Assembly (NCBI GenBank): GCA_963798455.1 | Contig: CAWCTD010000004.1 | Coordinates: forward strand, 62,001 to 126,000 | Origin: CAWCTD01 sp963798455 | GTDB taxonomy: Bacteria; Acidobacteriota; Terriglobia; Bryobacterales; Bryobacteraceae | Direction: 5' to 3' | DNA length: 64,000 nt | Shown: positions 52,799-61,960 of the stretch, one piece after another | Layout of the letters: every line of letters begins with the position of its first letter | Numbering within the stretch: position 1 is the stretch's first letter | Notes under the pieces: model-generated | Database searches by the model: none | Told to the model about the DNA's origin: nothing | What the model saw: the letters and a program-made list of their open reading frames with translations, nothing else | Position numbers and translations under genes: made by a program

Positions 52799-53032
52799 AT
52801 GGTCGTCAAGGTTGCCGTTACTTTAGACAAGAGGACGGTCGCGGATCTTGACCGGTGGGTCCGCGAGGGCAAATATCCGAATCGCAGCAGGGCGTTACAG
52901 CGGGCCGTAGACCTGTTGGCGGAACGCGAAAAGCGAATGCGCCTCGCGCGTGAACTGGCGAAGCTGGATCCGGCGGAAGAGCTGAAGATGGCCGAAGAGG
53001 GCTTGGGAGATGTCTCGTGGCCAGCATCCTGA
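52799..53032 (+). CDS. Ribbon-helix-helix antitoxin
   Basis: A 77-aa protein with an N-terminal RHH DNA-binding domain (KVAVTLDKRTVADLDRWV, then NRSRALQRAVDLL) and an acidic C-terminal tail (ELAKLDPAEELKMAEEG) that would bind the toxin. It overlaps the MazF-like gene by 16 nt, the standard toxin-antitoxin layout, and probably represses its own promoter. ATG 52799 is chosen; a start 21 nt upstream is possible. Confidence 0.88.
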   Translation: MVVKVAVTLDKRTVADLDRWVREGKYPNRSRALQRAVDLLAEREKRMRLARELAKLDPAEELKMAEEGLGDVSWPAS

Positions 53033-53352
53033 GAGGCGAGATCTACTGGGCAGGTCTGAATCCGGTCCGCGGAAGGGAGCAGGCGGGGCTCCGCCCCGTC
53101 CTGATCCTCAGCAATGATCTCCTCAACCGCCGTTCCGGCACTGTCATCGCGATGGCCATAGCCAGCCAGCCGCAACGCGCGGGCTTCCCTCTGACCTTCG
53201 AGCTGCCCGAACACAAGCTCTCGATGCCTTCCTGGGTAAAGATTTCTCAGGTGCGGACGATCTCTGTCGATCGCCTCACCAAGCGCATGGGCTCGCTTGA
53301 GAAAGAGGACCTGGACAGGATCGTCGACGGCTTGGTTGAGCTGCTCAGTTGA
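53017..53352 (+). CDS. MazF/PemK-family endoribonuclease toxin
   Basis: A 111-aa toxin of the CcdB/PemK fold: ILRGEIYWAGLNPVRGREQAGLRPVLILSND is the typical N-terminal block (with the conserved GxExxxxRPVLIL pattern). SKRAGFPLTF-like and SMPSWVKISQVRTISVDRL follow, with the active-site Arg/Thr region. GTG start within the antitoxin gene. Probably cuts mRNA when free of the antitoxin. Full length. Confidence 0.93.
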   Translation: MASILRGEIYWAGLNPVRGREQAGLRPVLILSNDLLNRRSGTVIAMAIASQPQRAGFPLTFELPEHKLSMPSWVKISQVRTISVDRLTKRMGSLEKEDLDRIVDGLVELLS

Positions 53353-54181
53353 AGCATCGTGCCTTGCGTCTGGCTGCACCGTAGTCCCCCCTTGTCGGCG
53401 ACTCGCCAGGTAAAGGAGCCTCGCCGAAGGAAAGCACCGACCTGGCGGCGTACTGCCGGCATCCGGTGAATCGAGTCCGGTTGCGGTGCGTGACATCCGA
53501 GGAATCCGTCAGCGACACTTCCGAGGCAGCCGGCAGCAGGAAGCTGGCGTCTCCGATTCGCGCGCGGCTGTAGTCCACGGTGTCGATCGCCTCCTTGATT
53601 CCAAGCTCCGGCGGGACATCGTCCGCGGCTACCGTCAGACGTACCAGGTCGAGCGTTTCCGCGTCCACCCAAAAGGAGCCGGAGAAGCCTACCTTGGCAG
53701 CTTCGGGAGGGACACGGATCTCGTAAGCGCCTGCCGAGCGGGGCACGCGGTAGTCGTAACGGATCGTCTGGAGGCCGAGCAGGCTCTGCTCGCCGGCGTA
53801 GGTGAAGGCGGGTGAGTTGGTGAGGAAAACGTTGTAGGCGTGCATCGCGAAGCTCCCCGTGCTCCTCACCCCGGCTTCCACCATCTGCGTGACTGCCTGC
53901 TCCTGGAACTCGCCGGCTCCGGGCCACGCAAATAGTTCTCTTCTGCCGATGTAGGCTACCTCCAGACGCACCCGGTCTTCCAGATCGAAAGAACGTGACT
54001 GTGTCCCGCGCACCGACCTCTCGATCGTCTGGAGGCACGTATAGTTGGGGAGGCGGGTCAGGTTGTCCGCTGCCCGGGCCCGGATGCGAGCCAGGAGCTC
54101 CGCATCCGGCGGAAGGGCGGTTTGGCCCGCGAGTGTCCCGGCCATCACCGCGATCCACAAACCCCGGCGCAGCGTCCCCAT
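53345..54181 (-). CDS. Secreted hypothetical protein
   Basis: A 278-aa protein with a signal peptide (RGLWIAVMAGTLAGQTALP) and an N-terminal RLPNYTCLQTIERSVRGTQ motif shared, as far as I recall, by many Acidobacteria secreted proteins. The body is beta-rich, with GLQTIRYDYRVPRSAGAYEI and GFSGSFWVDAETLDLVRLTV, reminiscent of LolA/LppX-type lipid-binding folds. Start 54181 is chosen because the signal peptide begins there. Convergent with mazF (8-nt overlap of ends). Function unknown. Confidence 0.65.
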   Translation of the reverse strand: MGTLRRGLWIAVMAGTLAGQTALPPDAELLARIRARAADNLTRLPNYTCLQTIERSVRGTQSRSFDLEDRVRLEVAYIGRRELFAWPGAGEFQEQAVTQMVEAGVRSTGSFAMHAYNVFLTNSPAFTYAGEQSLLGLQTIRYDYRVPRSAGAYEIRVPPEAAKVGFSGSFWVDAETLDLVRLTVAADDVPPELGIKEAIDTVDYSRARIGDASFLLPAASEVSLTDSSDVTHRNRTRFTGCRQYAARSVLSFGEAPLPGESPTRGDYGAARRKARCFN

Positions 54182-54279
54182 GGCAACCACAATGATCCTC
54201 CCCGCTGCGCGCAAGCCGCCCAGGGGTCGCCCCATGCCCCGCACGAATCAAGGTTAACAGCGTTTGTCCTTGCTGTACA

Positions 54280-55479
54280 ATGAATTCTGCAAGTGGGACT
54301 AGAGGGGCTGTTGGCCGGCCGGCAGGCAGGCTGAGGTGGCCGGCAAGACAGTCTCTCGCTACACAATCCTCGACACGGGCAGCGAAGGTGGGAGGGGACG
54401 TATTGATAAGGCCGAGGAGAATTCGGTTGGAGGCGACATCCGCCTGCCAACTGAGGTGCCCCGCCTGCCCAACGGCCTCGGGCGACGCCGCTCCGGTGAT
54501 TGGTAGAGGCCACCTCAGGTTTGCGGACTTCCAAGGGCTCGTCGACGATAATCCCGACATCGCCCAGATTGAACTGAGCAACTATGGGGAGCCCTTCCTG
54601 AACCCGGAGTTGCTGGAGATCCTGGCGTACGCCCACCTGCGAGGGGTTCGTCTGACGGCCGACAACGGGGTGAACCTGAACACTTCTCGGCTGGCCGTGC
54701 TGGAAGGTCTGGTGAAATACCGTTTCCGAAGTCTCACATGCTCCATTGACGGCGCGACGCAGGAGACCTACTCGAAGTACCGGGTCGGGGGCGATTCCCG
54801 TGCCGTCATGGAGAACCTGCGGACGATCAACGCTTACAAGGAGGAATACGGCACGCCGTATCCGCGGCTAACCTGGCAGTTCATTGTGTTTGCCCACAAC
54901 CGGCACGAACTGGAGGCCGCCCGGCGCTTGGCGAAACAGCTACGGATGAGGTTCGTGGCCAAACTGAACTGGAATGAAGACAGTTCCGGCGAGGAGCCGA
55001 GCCGGAGCGCATACCGCAGCCGGTATGGTGTCGAATACATGCGCGGAATCTGTCATGAACTCTGGGTTATGCCACAGATCAACTGGGACGGCCGGATCCT
55101 CGGATGCTGCCGGAACTTCTGGGGCGAGTTTGGCGGAAACGCTTTCGCCGATGGCGTGCTCGCGGTATCAAACAGCGAAAGAATCCACTACGCGAGGGGC
55201 ATGCTTCTTGGCAGAACTCCGCCGAGGGAGGATGTTCCTTGTTCGACCTGCGAGCAGTACTTTACCATGGCTAAGGGCGGGCGGTGGCTGACGCCCTCCG
55301 AGGCCAGGCTTCCACAGCGTGTGCAGCGGTGGCTCTATCGGCACGGTCTGGCGAAGCCAGTGATTTTCTTCGCGCTCGCCATTTTGATTCGGGCGGCAGA
55401 GACGGTCCACTGGATGCAGTTCAAGGTACGGCGCAAGCTGAGACGTTTCCATGAAACTGGCGCGCGGGCAACGCCGTGA
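54280..55479 (+). CDS. Radical SAM protein with SPASM-like C-terminal domain
   Basis: A 399-aa enzyme. The radical SAM cluster motif is CQLRCPAC (CxxxCxxC, about residues 56-63), after RRIRLEATSA. IELSNYGEPFLNPELLEIL (GGE-like motif) and TCSIDGATQETYSKYRVGG follow. Additional cysteines near the C-terminus (GCCRNFWGEFG, CSTCEQYF) form a SPASM/twitch-type auxiliary cluster region. A C-terminal helix (PVIFFALAILIRAAE) may touch the membrane. The following glycosyltransferase (21 nt) suggests surface glycan or lipid work. The first about 45 residues look unconserved, so the true start may be later (near 54400). Confidence 0.8.
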   Translation: MNSASGTRGAVGRPAGRLRWPARQSLATQSSTRAAKVGGDVLIRPRRIRLEATSACQLRCPACPTASGDAAPVIGRGHLRFADFQGLVDDNPDIAQIELSNYGEPFLNPELLEILAYAHLRGVRLTADNGVNLNTSRLAVLEGLVKYRFRSLTCSIDGATQETYSKYRVGGDSRAVMENLRTINAYKEEYGTPYPRLTWQFIVFAHNRHELEAARRLAKQLRMRFVAKLNWNEDSSGEEPSRSAYRSRYGVEYMRGICHELWVMPQINWDGRILGCCRNFWGEFGGNAFADGVLAVSNSERIHYARGMLLGRTPPREDVPCSTCEQYFTMAKGGRWLTPSEARLPQRVQRWLYRHGLAKPVIFFALAILIRAAETVHWMQFKVRRKLRRFHETGARATP

Positions 55480-55500
55480 ATCGCTCTGGAGGCGATTACC

Positions 55501-56364
55501 ATGGACATCTCCGTCATCGTTCCGTGCTTCAACAATGAGCGCTACCTCCGGCGGTCCATCGAGGCGTTGCTCGCGCAGACCTGCCCGAGAGACAGGTATG
55601 AGGTGATCCTCATCGACAACAACTCGACGGACCGGTCGCTCGAGATCGCACGGGCTTTTCCGGAGCTAACAGTCCTTGAGGAAGGAATCCAGAGCTCCTA
55701 TGCGGCGCGGAACCGTGGCGTCGCACAGGCGAGAGGCGAGATTCTTGCTTTCACGGATTCCGACTGCGAGGTGAGCCCTACGTGGCTCGATGAGATGGCC
55801 TCCTCCCTGGCCGAACCGGCTGCGGCTGTGGTGCTGGGACGCATGCGCAACGCCAGAGAGTCGTTTCTTCTCAGGATGGCGGCCGATTACGAGACGCAGA
55901 GGGCGGAGTATGTGTGCACGCAACAGGACAGGCGCCTGTACTACGGGTACACCGGCAACATGGCCGTGCGCCGCGAGGTGTTTCAGCGATGCGGTCCGTT
56001 CATGCAGATCGCCCGGGGCGCCGATACAGTCTTCGTCAGTAAGGTGATCGAGACCTACGGTCCGGAATCCGTGCGGTATGCGGAGAAGGCTCAACTCCGT
56101 CATCTCGAGATCGACCGTGTCTCGGACTGGTATCGGAAACTGAGCACATACGGCCGAAGCTATCACGGCTACCACGCCTGGAGCCACACCAGACCTCTCG
56201 GTTTCAGAGAGCGCTGGGAAGTGCTGCGACGGACGATTGCGCGCAACCGATACTCCTGGGCCCATGCGCTGTGGTTGGCTGCATTGCTAGCCACCGGCGG
56301 GGTTTCCTACGAGCTTGGCGGGATACTGGAATGGGTGCGCCGGAAGGCCGCCGGGCAATCCTGA
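55501..56364 (+). CDS. Family 2 glycosyltransferase
   Basis: A 287-aa GT2 enzyme: MDISVIVPCFNNERYLRRSIEALLAQT, VILIDNNSTDRS, AARNRGVAQARGEILAFTDSDCEV (DxD-like metal motif), and GYTGNMAVRREVF in the acceptor region. The C-terminal about 50 residues include a hydrophobic helix (WAHALWLAALLATGG). It follows the radical SAM gene closely and is probably co-transcribed with it. Donor and acceptor unknown. Confidence 0.88.
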   Translation: MDISVIVPCFNNERYLRRSIEALLAQTCPRDRYEVILIDNNSTDRSLEIARAFPELTVLEEGIQSSYAARNRGVAQARGEILAFTDSDCEVSPTWLDEMASSLAEPAAAVVLGRMRNARESFLLRMAADYETQRAEYVCTQQDRRLYYGYTGNMAVRREVFQRCGPFMQIARGADTVFVSKVIETYGPESVRYAEKAQLRHLEIDRVSDWYRKLSTYGRSYHGYHAWSHTRPLGFRERWEVLRRTIARNRYSWAHALWLAALLATGGVSYELGGILEWVRRKAAGQS

Positions 56365-56459
56365 CCGCTGGCGGGGACGGAAGCAGAGGCCCCCCTCCCC
56401 AAATCGCCCAACGCCGTTGCCGCGCGGGATGGGCTGCTAGAATAGGTTCTTTCTCGCTT

Positions 56460-57482
56460 ATGCTGGAAACGACGCTAGCGGAACTGGAAGCCAGCGCGCG
56501 CGAGCGCATCCGCGACGCCGCCGCGGCGGAGGACCTGGAGCGCGTGCGCGTCGAGGTGCTCGGCCGCAAAGGGGCGCTGGCGGAGATCAGCAAGACCCTC
56601 GGCAAGCTCGCCCCCGGGGAGCGCGCCGGCGTGGGGCGGCAGTTGAACGCGGTGAAACAGGCGCTGGAGGAGGCCCTCGAAGCCCGGCAGGCGCAGTTTC
56701 AGCAGGCGGCCACCCAAGCCCGCCTCGCCGCCGAGTGGATCGATTTTACGTTGCCTGCTCCCCCGCCCGAGCGCGGGCATTTGCACCCCATCAGCCGCAT
56801 CCAGGCCGAAATCGAGGACGTCTTCACCTCGCTCGGCTTCACCGTCCTGGACGGCCCGGAGGTCGAGACCGAATATCACAACTTCGATGCGCTGAATATA
56901 CCGCCGGACCATCCCGCGCGCGATATGCAGGACACTTTCTGGCTGGCCGACGGCAACCTGCTCCGCACCCACACTTCGCCGGTGCAGGTGCGCGGCATGG
57001 AGAAGCTCGGGCCGCCGCTGCGCATGATCGCGCCCGGCCGCGTGTTCCGCAACGAGGAAGTGGACGCCTCGCACGAGCACACCTTCTATCAACTGGAAGG
57101 CATGATGATCGACCGCGAGGTCTCCGTTGCGCACCTGGTCTATTTCATGAAGACCCTGCTGGGCGAGGTGTTCAGGCGGGAAGTGACCGTGCGGCTGCGC
57201 CCCGGCTACTTCCCCTTCGTCGAGCCCGGCTTCGAACTCGACATCCAATGCCTGATCTGCGGCGGACAGGGCTGCCCGGTTTGCAAGCAGGGAGGATGGG
57301 TGGAGTTGCTCCCCTGCGGCCTGGTGCATCCCAACGTGCTCCGTATGAGCGGAATCGACCCTGAAGAGTGGAACGGTTTCGCCTTCGGGCTGGGGCTGAC
57401 CCGTCTGGTGATGATGCGCTACGCCATCGACGACATCCGTTACCTCCAGGGCGGCGACCTGCGTTTCCTGAACCAATTCTAG
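56460..57482 (+). CDS. pheS: Phenylalanine-tRNA ligase alpha subunit
   Basis: A 340-aa catalytic subunit of the (alpha-beta)2 enzyme that charges tRNA-Phe. It has an N-terminal coiled-coil arm (about 1-85), then the class II motifs: HLHPISRIQAEIEDVFTSLGF, FDALNIPPDHPARDMQDTFW, LLRTHTSPVQVRGM, APGRVFRNEEVDASHEHTFYQLEG and FGLGLTRLVMMRY (motif 3). A cysteine-rich insert (CLICGGQGCPVCKQGGW) is present as in many bacterial PheS. ATG 56460 fits the family start. Confidence 0.97.
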   Translation: MLETTLAELEASARERIRDAAAAEDLERVRVEVLGRKGALAEISKTLGKLAPGERAGVGRQLNAVKQALEEALEARQAQFQQAATQARLAAEWIDFTLPAPPPERGHLHPISRIQAEIEDVFTSLGFTVLDGPEVETEYHNFDALNIPPDHPARDMQDTFWLADGNLLRTHTSPVQVRGMEKLGPPLRMIAPGRVFRNEEVDASHEHTFYQLEGMMIDREVSVAHLVYFMKTLLGEVFRREVTVRLRPGYFPFVEPGFELDIQCLICGGQGCPVCKQGGWVELLPCGLVHPNVLRMSGIDPEEWNGFAFGLGLTRLVMMRYAIDDIRYLQGGDLRFLNQF

Positions 57483-57495
57483 AGGTGCAAATAGC

Positions 57496-59832
57496 TTGAA
57501 GTTCTCGTTCAACTGGCTTACCGAATTTGTAGAGGGGGCTGACCTGCCGCCCAAGGAACTGGGCCGTCTCGTCACCATGCAGACCGCCGAGTGCGAGGGT
57601 GTCGAGACCGTGGGCGCTTATCTCGCCGAGGTCTGCGCCGCCCGCGTCCTGTCGGCCGAACCCATGGGCGGCGGTCACAACCTGAAAGCCGTTGTGGATA
57701 CCGGCCGTTACGGAACCAGAACCGTGGTTTGCGGCGCGCCCAACTGCCGTCCCGGCATGGTCAGCGCCTACGTCCCCGCCGGCGTCCGGCTCGGTGACCG
57801 CGAGATCGGCAGGATCACCATCGGAGGCGTGAAGAGCGACGGCATGCTGGCCAGCGGCGCCGAACTGGGCATGAACCGCGATGCCGCCGGCATTCTCGAA
57901 CTGGACGCCGAGCCCGGCGCGGCTATCCACGGATGTTCTCCGGACAGCATCATCGAGATCGACAATAAGTCCATCACCCATCGTCCCGACCTTTGGGGCC
58001 ATCACGGTCTGGCCCGCGAAGTGGCCGCCATCGTGGACGGCCTCTTGCGCGACCCGGTGAAGCTGGATCTGCTGCCGCCGGACGCTTCGCCCGTCAGCGT
58101 CGTGATCGAGGATTTCAACCTGTGCCCGCGTTACAGCGCCCTGGCCTTCGAGAACGTCACCGTCCAGGCGTCCCCGCTGTGGCTCCAGTACCGTCTCTCG
58201 GCCATCGGCCTGAACCCGATCAACAACATCGTCGATGTGACGAATTACGTCATGGCCGAGCTGGCGCAGCCCATGCACGCCTTCGATTGGGACCTCTTGC
58301 GAGGTCCCGCCATCCTGGTGCGGCCGGCGCGCGCGGGCGAGCACATCGTCGCGCTCAACCAGGAAGAGTACCATCTCGACTCTCGTGATCTGGTGATTGC
58401 CGACCAGCGGGGGCCGATCGCCATCGCCGGAGTCATCGGCGGGCTCGACACGGGCATCCACCAAAGCACCCGCCGGCTGGTGCTCGAAAGCGCTAACTTC
58501 CAGGCCTCGTCCATTCGCAAGACCTCGGCGCGGCAGAAGCTGCGCACGGATGCCTCCATGCGCTTCGAGAAGGCGCAGGACCCCCGCAACACCGTGCGCG
58601 GCCTGGCCCGCGCGCTGGAGCTGTTCGACGAGGTCTCGCCCGGAATCCGGCTGGCCGGCGGCGTGGCCGACGCGAAGAAGGACCTGCCGGTGCCCGCGCC
58701 CATCCTGCTGCCCATGGATTGGCTGATTCGCAAGCTGGGCCGGGAGGTAGCACTGGCGGAAGTGGTGAATATCCTGGAGCGCTTGCAGTTCGCCGTGAAA
58801 GAGAGCGCGCCGCGGGTCCTGTCGGTGACGGCGCCAAGCTGGCGCGCCACCAGGGATGTTTCCATCAAGGACGACCTGGTCGAGGAAGTCGGCCGGATGA
58901 TCGGATACGGCTCGATCCCGATCCAGCCCCCGGCGTTGCCCGTCGTTCCGCCCCAGCGCAACCAGGAGCGGCTGTTCCACCGCGCGGTGCGCACTACCCT
59001 GGTCGAGCTCGGTTTCACCGAGGTCCACAACTACTCCTTCGTGAACGAAAATGAGGTGCGCGCACTCAGCATGGATCCGGAGGAGCACATCAAGGTCGCC
59101 AACCCGATCTCCTCGGATCAGGGCCTCATGAGGCGCAGCCTCCTGGCCGGCATTCGCAGGAACATCCAGGAGAACAGCAAGTACTTCGATCATTTCCGGC
59201 TGTTCGAAATCGGGCGCGAGATCCACCCGCAGCCCGAGGGGCTCCCCCTGGAGATCCCTCACCTGGCGGCCGTGGTCTACGCCCGCGACGACGGGCGGGC
59301 CGGCCTGATGGCGCTGAAGCGGGCCGCCGAGTACCTCATGCCGGGCTGCGAGCTGACGCAGGCCGAGGCCGAAGCCTATGAACACCCGGTCCGTGCCGCC
59401 GAGGTTCATTGGCGCGGCCAGGTGACGGGCCGGCTGTTCGAACTGCACCCATCGCTGGTCGAGACCGGGCGAGCGGCCGTGCTTGACGCCGACCTCGCCG
59501 TGCTCCAGGCTCTGGCGGCGGCCGAAGAGAAGCGCTACACGCCCATCCGCCGCTACCCGTCGAGCGCCTTCGACCTCTCGGTAGTGGCGGGCCTGCGCGA
59601 GCTGGTGGGGGACATTCAGAAGAAGCTCACGGCTTACGCCGGCGCGGACCTGGTGTCGATCGAGTTCCAGCGCGAGTACACCGGTCCGCCGCTCGCCGAA
59701 GGCGCGAAGAGCGTCTCCTTTCGTCTCACCGTGGCCGCTTTCGACCGGACTCTTTCGAGCGAGGAGGTCAGCGGCATCCGCGCCCGCATCATTGACGCCA
59801 TGCGTGGCGAGGGCTACGAGCTGAGGGTCTAA
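57496..59832 (+). CDS. pheT: Phenylalanine-tRNA ligase beta subunit
   Basis: A 778-aa beta subunit. It begins at TTG 57496 (KFSFNWLTEFV), with AGAGG six to ten bases upstream, 13 nt after pheS. The N-terminal EMAP/tRNA-binding-like domain (VVCGAPNCRPGM), the B3/B4 editing domain (ALAFENVTVQASPLWLQ, NNIVDVTNYVMAELAQPMHAFD), B5, the pseudo-catalytic core (FHRAVRTTLVELGFTEVHNYSF), and the C-terminal ferredoxin-like anticodon-binding domain (YPSSAFDLSVV, FRLTVAAFDRTL) are all in order. Confidence 0.97.
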   Translation: MKFSFNWLTEFVEGADLPPKELGRLVTMQTAECEGVETVGAYLAEVCAARVLSAEPMGGGHNLKAVVDTGRYGTRTVVCGAPNCRPGMVSAYVPAGVRLGDREIGRITIGGVKSDGMLASGAELGMNRDAAGILELDAEPGAAIHGCSPDSIIEIDNKSITHRPDLWGHHGLAREVAAIVDGLLRDPVKLDLLPPDASPVSVVIEDFNLCPRYSALAFENVTVQASPLWLQYRLSAIGLNPINNIVDVTNYVMAELAQPMHAFDWDLLRGPAILVRPARAGEHIVALNQEEYHLDSRDLVIADQRGPIAIAGVIGGLDTGIHQSTRRLVLESANFQASSIRKTSARQKLRTDASMRFEKAQDPRNTVRGLARALELFDEVSPGIRLAGGVADAKKDLPVPAPILLPMDWLIRKLGREVALAEVVNILERLQFAVKESAPRVLSVTAPSWRATRDVSIKDDLVEEVGRMIGYGSIPIQPPALPVVPPQRNQERLFHRAVRTTLVELGFTEVHNYSFVNENEVRALSMDPEEHIKVANPISSDQGLMRRSLLAGIRRNIQENSKYFDHFRLFEIGREIHPQPEGLPLEIPHLAAVVYARDDGRAGLMALKRAAEYLMPGCELTQAEAEAYEHPVRAAEVHWRGQVTGRLFELHPSLVETGRAAVLDADLAVLQALAAAEEKRYTPIRRYPSSAFDLSVVAGLRELVGDIQKKLTAYAGADLVSIEFQREYTGPPLAEGAKSVSFRLTVAAFDRTLSSEEVSGIRARIIDAMRGEGYELRV

Positions 59833-59846
59833 GAGCAGGAGTCACT

Positions 59847-61313
59847 ATGAATCGATATCTTGCCATCGATTTAGGCGCGGAGAGCGGCCGCGCCATTCTC
59901 GGGACACTCGACGATAACAAGCTCGGGCTGGAGGAGCTGTATCGTTTTCCGAACACGCCGGTTCGCACCGCCACGGGCCTCCACTGGGACACCTTTCGCT
60001 TGTTCCACGACATCCAACAGGGGCTCGCGGCCGCGGGACGGGAACGCAAGGTCCACCTGGACGGGATCGGCGTGGACACATGGGGCGTCGATTTCGGCTT
60101 GATCGGCCGGGACGGCTCGCTAGTCGCCAATCCCATGCACTACCGGGACTCCCGCAACGACGGGATGCTGGAGAAGACCTTCGCCGCAGTCCCCCGTGAG
60201 GAAATCTTCGCCCAGACCGGCATCCAGTTCATGCAGCTCAACACGCTGTGCCAGCTCTACGCGATGAAGCTGGCCGGATCGCCCGCCTTGGACGTGGCCG
60301 ACAGGCTGCTGATGATGCCCGACCTGTTCAACTACTGGCTCACGGGGGTGAAGCGTAACGAGCTGACCGACGCCAGCACCACGCAGTTCTACAACCCGAT
60401 CCAGAAACGCTGGGCCACGGAACTGTTCGAACGGCTTGGCTTGCCCGTATCCATCCTTGGCGAGATTGTCTACCCCGGCGCCTTGCTCGGGCCCCTGCTG
60501 CCGCACGTGGCGGAGGCGTCCGGCCTGGATCAGGCGCCGGTCTTCGCCACGGCCAGCCACGACACGGCCGCGGCGGTGGCCGCTGTCCCCGCCGAAGGCA
60601 ACGACTGGTGCTACATCAGCTCCGGCACGTGGTCCTTAATGGGTCTGGAACTGGACCAGCCCGTGGTCAACCAGAAGTCGCTGGCCTTGAACGTCACCAA
60701 CGAGATCGGCTTCGCCCACAGCGTCAGGTTCCTGAAGAACATCGCGGGGCTGTGGCTGCTCCAGGAGTGCCGCCGTGCATGGGCCACCGGGGGGACCGAG
60801 TACAGCTACGAGGAACTGGCCCGCATGGCGGCCGCGGCGTCACCCTTCAAGGCCATCATTCACCCCGATGCGTTTCTCCATCCCGGGCAGATGCCGTCGA
60901 GGATCGCCGCCTACTGCCGCTCGAACGGCCAGGCTCCGCCGGAAACTCCCGGCGAGTTTGCCCGCACCATCCTAGAGAGCCTCGCGCTGCGGTACCGGCA
61001 GGTGCTCGAGGGCCAGGAGTCGGCGGCGGACCGGAAGATCAAGGTCATCCACATCGTGGGCGGCGGCTCTCGCAACCAGGTCCTGAACCAGTTTGTGGCG
61101 GACGCCACGCGACGGCTGGTGGTGGCAGGACCTTCGGAGGGAACCGCCGCGGGCAACGTTCTGGTGCAGGCGATTGGTTCGGGGGCGCTGGCGGGTCTGA
61201 AGGAAGCGCGCTCCGTGCTGCGCAACTCGACCGACCTGAAGCTGATCGAGCCCGCCCTCAGCAGGGCGTGGGACGAGGCCTACGCCAGGTTCTGCAAACT
61301 GCCCGCCGGCTAG
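59847..61313 (+). CDS. rhaB: FGGY-family sugar kinase, rhamnulokinase type
   Basis: A 488-aa carbohydrate kinase. It shows YLAIDLGAESGRAILG (first phosphate-binding loop), VDTWGVDFGLI, HYRDSRNDGM, the substrate-side segment NTLCQLYAM, ATASHDTAAAVAAVP, YISSGTWSLMGLE and HIVGGGSRNQVLNQFVADAT (second nucleotide loop). The sequence is rhamnulokinase-like (L-rhamnulose 1-phosphorylation), but no rhaA or rhaD is nearby, so the sugar is inferred. It begins 14 nt after pheT and converges on clpP (4-nt overlap). Confidence 0.85.
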   Translation: MNRYLAIDLGAESGRAILGTLDDNKLGLEELYRFPNTPVRTATGLHWDTFRLFHDIQQGLAAAGRERKVHLDGIGVDTWGVDFGLIGRDGSLVANPMHYRDSRNDGMLEKTFAAVPREEIFAQTGIQFMQLNTLCQLYAMKLAGSPALDVADRLLMMPDLFNYWLTGVKRNELTDASTTQFYNPIQKRWATELFERLGLPVSILGEIVYPGALLGPLLPHVAEASGLDQAPVFATASHDTAAAVAAVPAEGNDWCYISSGTWSLMGLELDQPVVNQKSLALNVTNEIGFAHSVRFLKNIAGLWLLQECRRAWATGGTEYSYEELARMAAAASPFKAIIHPDAFLHPGQMPSRIAAYCRSNGQAPPETPGEFARTILESLALRYRQVLEGQESAADRKIKVIHIVGGGSRNQVLNQFVADATRRLVVAGPSEGTAAGNVLVQAIGSGALAGLKEARSVLRNSTDLKLIEPALSRAWDEAYARFCKLPAG

Positions 61314-61927
61314 ATCTTCACGACCGGGGACAAGTCGCGGCTGGTGATGACGCGGTCGATCATGCCGTATTCGACCGCCTGCGGCGGGTCCATGATGTAG
61401 TCGCGGTCCACATCGCGCGCGACCTTTTCGGCGGTCTGCCCCGTCGCTTCCGCCAGAATCTGGTTCAGACTCTCGCGCATCCTCAGGATTTCCTTGGCGT
61501 AGATGTCGATGTCGGCAGCCTGCCCTGCCAGGCCGGTCATGGAAGGCTGGTGGATCAGGATGCGCGAGTGAGGCAGGCTGTACCGCTTGCCCTTGGTCCC
61601 CGCCGCCAGCAGCACCGCCCCCATCGAAGCGGCTTGCCCGACGCAGATCGTGACGATGTCGGGTTCCACGAACCGCAGCGTGTCCAGGATCGCAAGCCCG
61701 GCCGTGATCGATCCGCCGGGCGTATTGATGTACAGGGAGATGTCTTTTTCGGGGTCCTCGGCGGCCAGGAAAAGCATCTGGGCGATCACCAGATTGGCCA
61801 CCGCATCGTCTATCGGCGTGCCCAGAAAAATGATGTTCTCCCTCAGCAGCCGCGAGTAGATGTCATAGGCGCGCTCGCCTCGCGCGGTTTGCTCGACCAC
61901 CATGGGGACCAGCACGGAATCGACCAT
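61310..61927 (-). CDS. clpP: ATP-dependent Clp protease proteolytic subunit
   Basis: A 205-aa serine protease subunit forming the double-heptamer chamber used with ClpX/ClpA. Catalytic Ser101 (GQAASMGA) and His126 (RILIHQP) are present, with the Asp in the RDVDRDYIM stretch. RIIFLGTPIDD-like and SLYINTPGGSITAGLAILDTL are family blocks. No clpX or tig is adjacent. The Rrf2 regulator gene lies upstream (33 nt) in the same direction. Confidence 0.96.
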   Translation of the reverse strand: MVDSVLVPMVVEQTARGERAYDIYSRLLRENIIFLGTPIDDAVANLVIAQMLFLAAEDPEKDISLYINTPGGSITAGLAILDTLRFVEPDIVTICVGQAASMGAVLLAAGTKGKRYSLPHSRILIHQPSMTGLAGQAADIDIYAKEILRMRESLNQILAEATGQTAEKVARDVDRDYIMDPPQAVEYGMIDRVITSRDLSPVVKI

Positions 61928-61960
61928 CCTTTCACCCCGCCGGCCTCCAGCCGGGGCCGC

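Noticed and set aside
57172..59448. 758-aa open frame antisense to pheT
   Set aside because: Shadow of a well-supported pheT gene in GC-rich DNA; no family motif in its translation.
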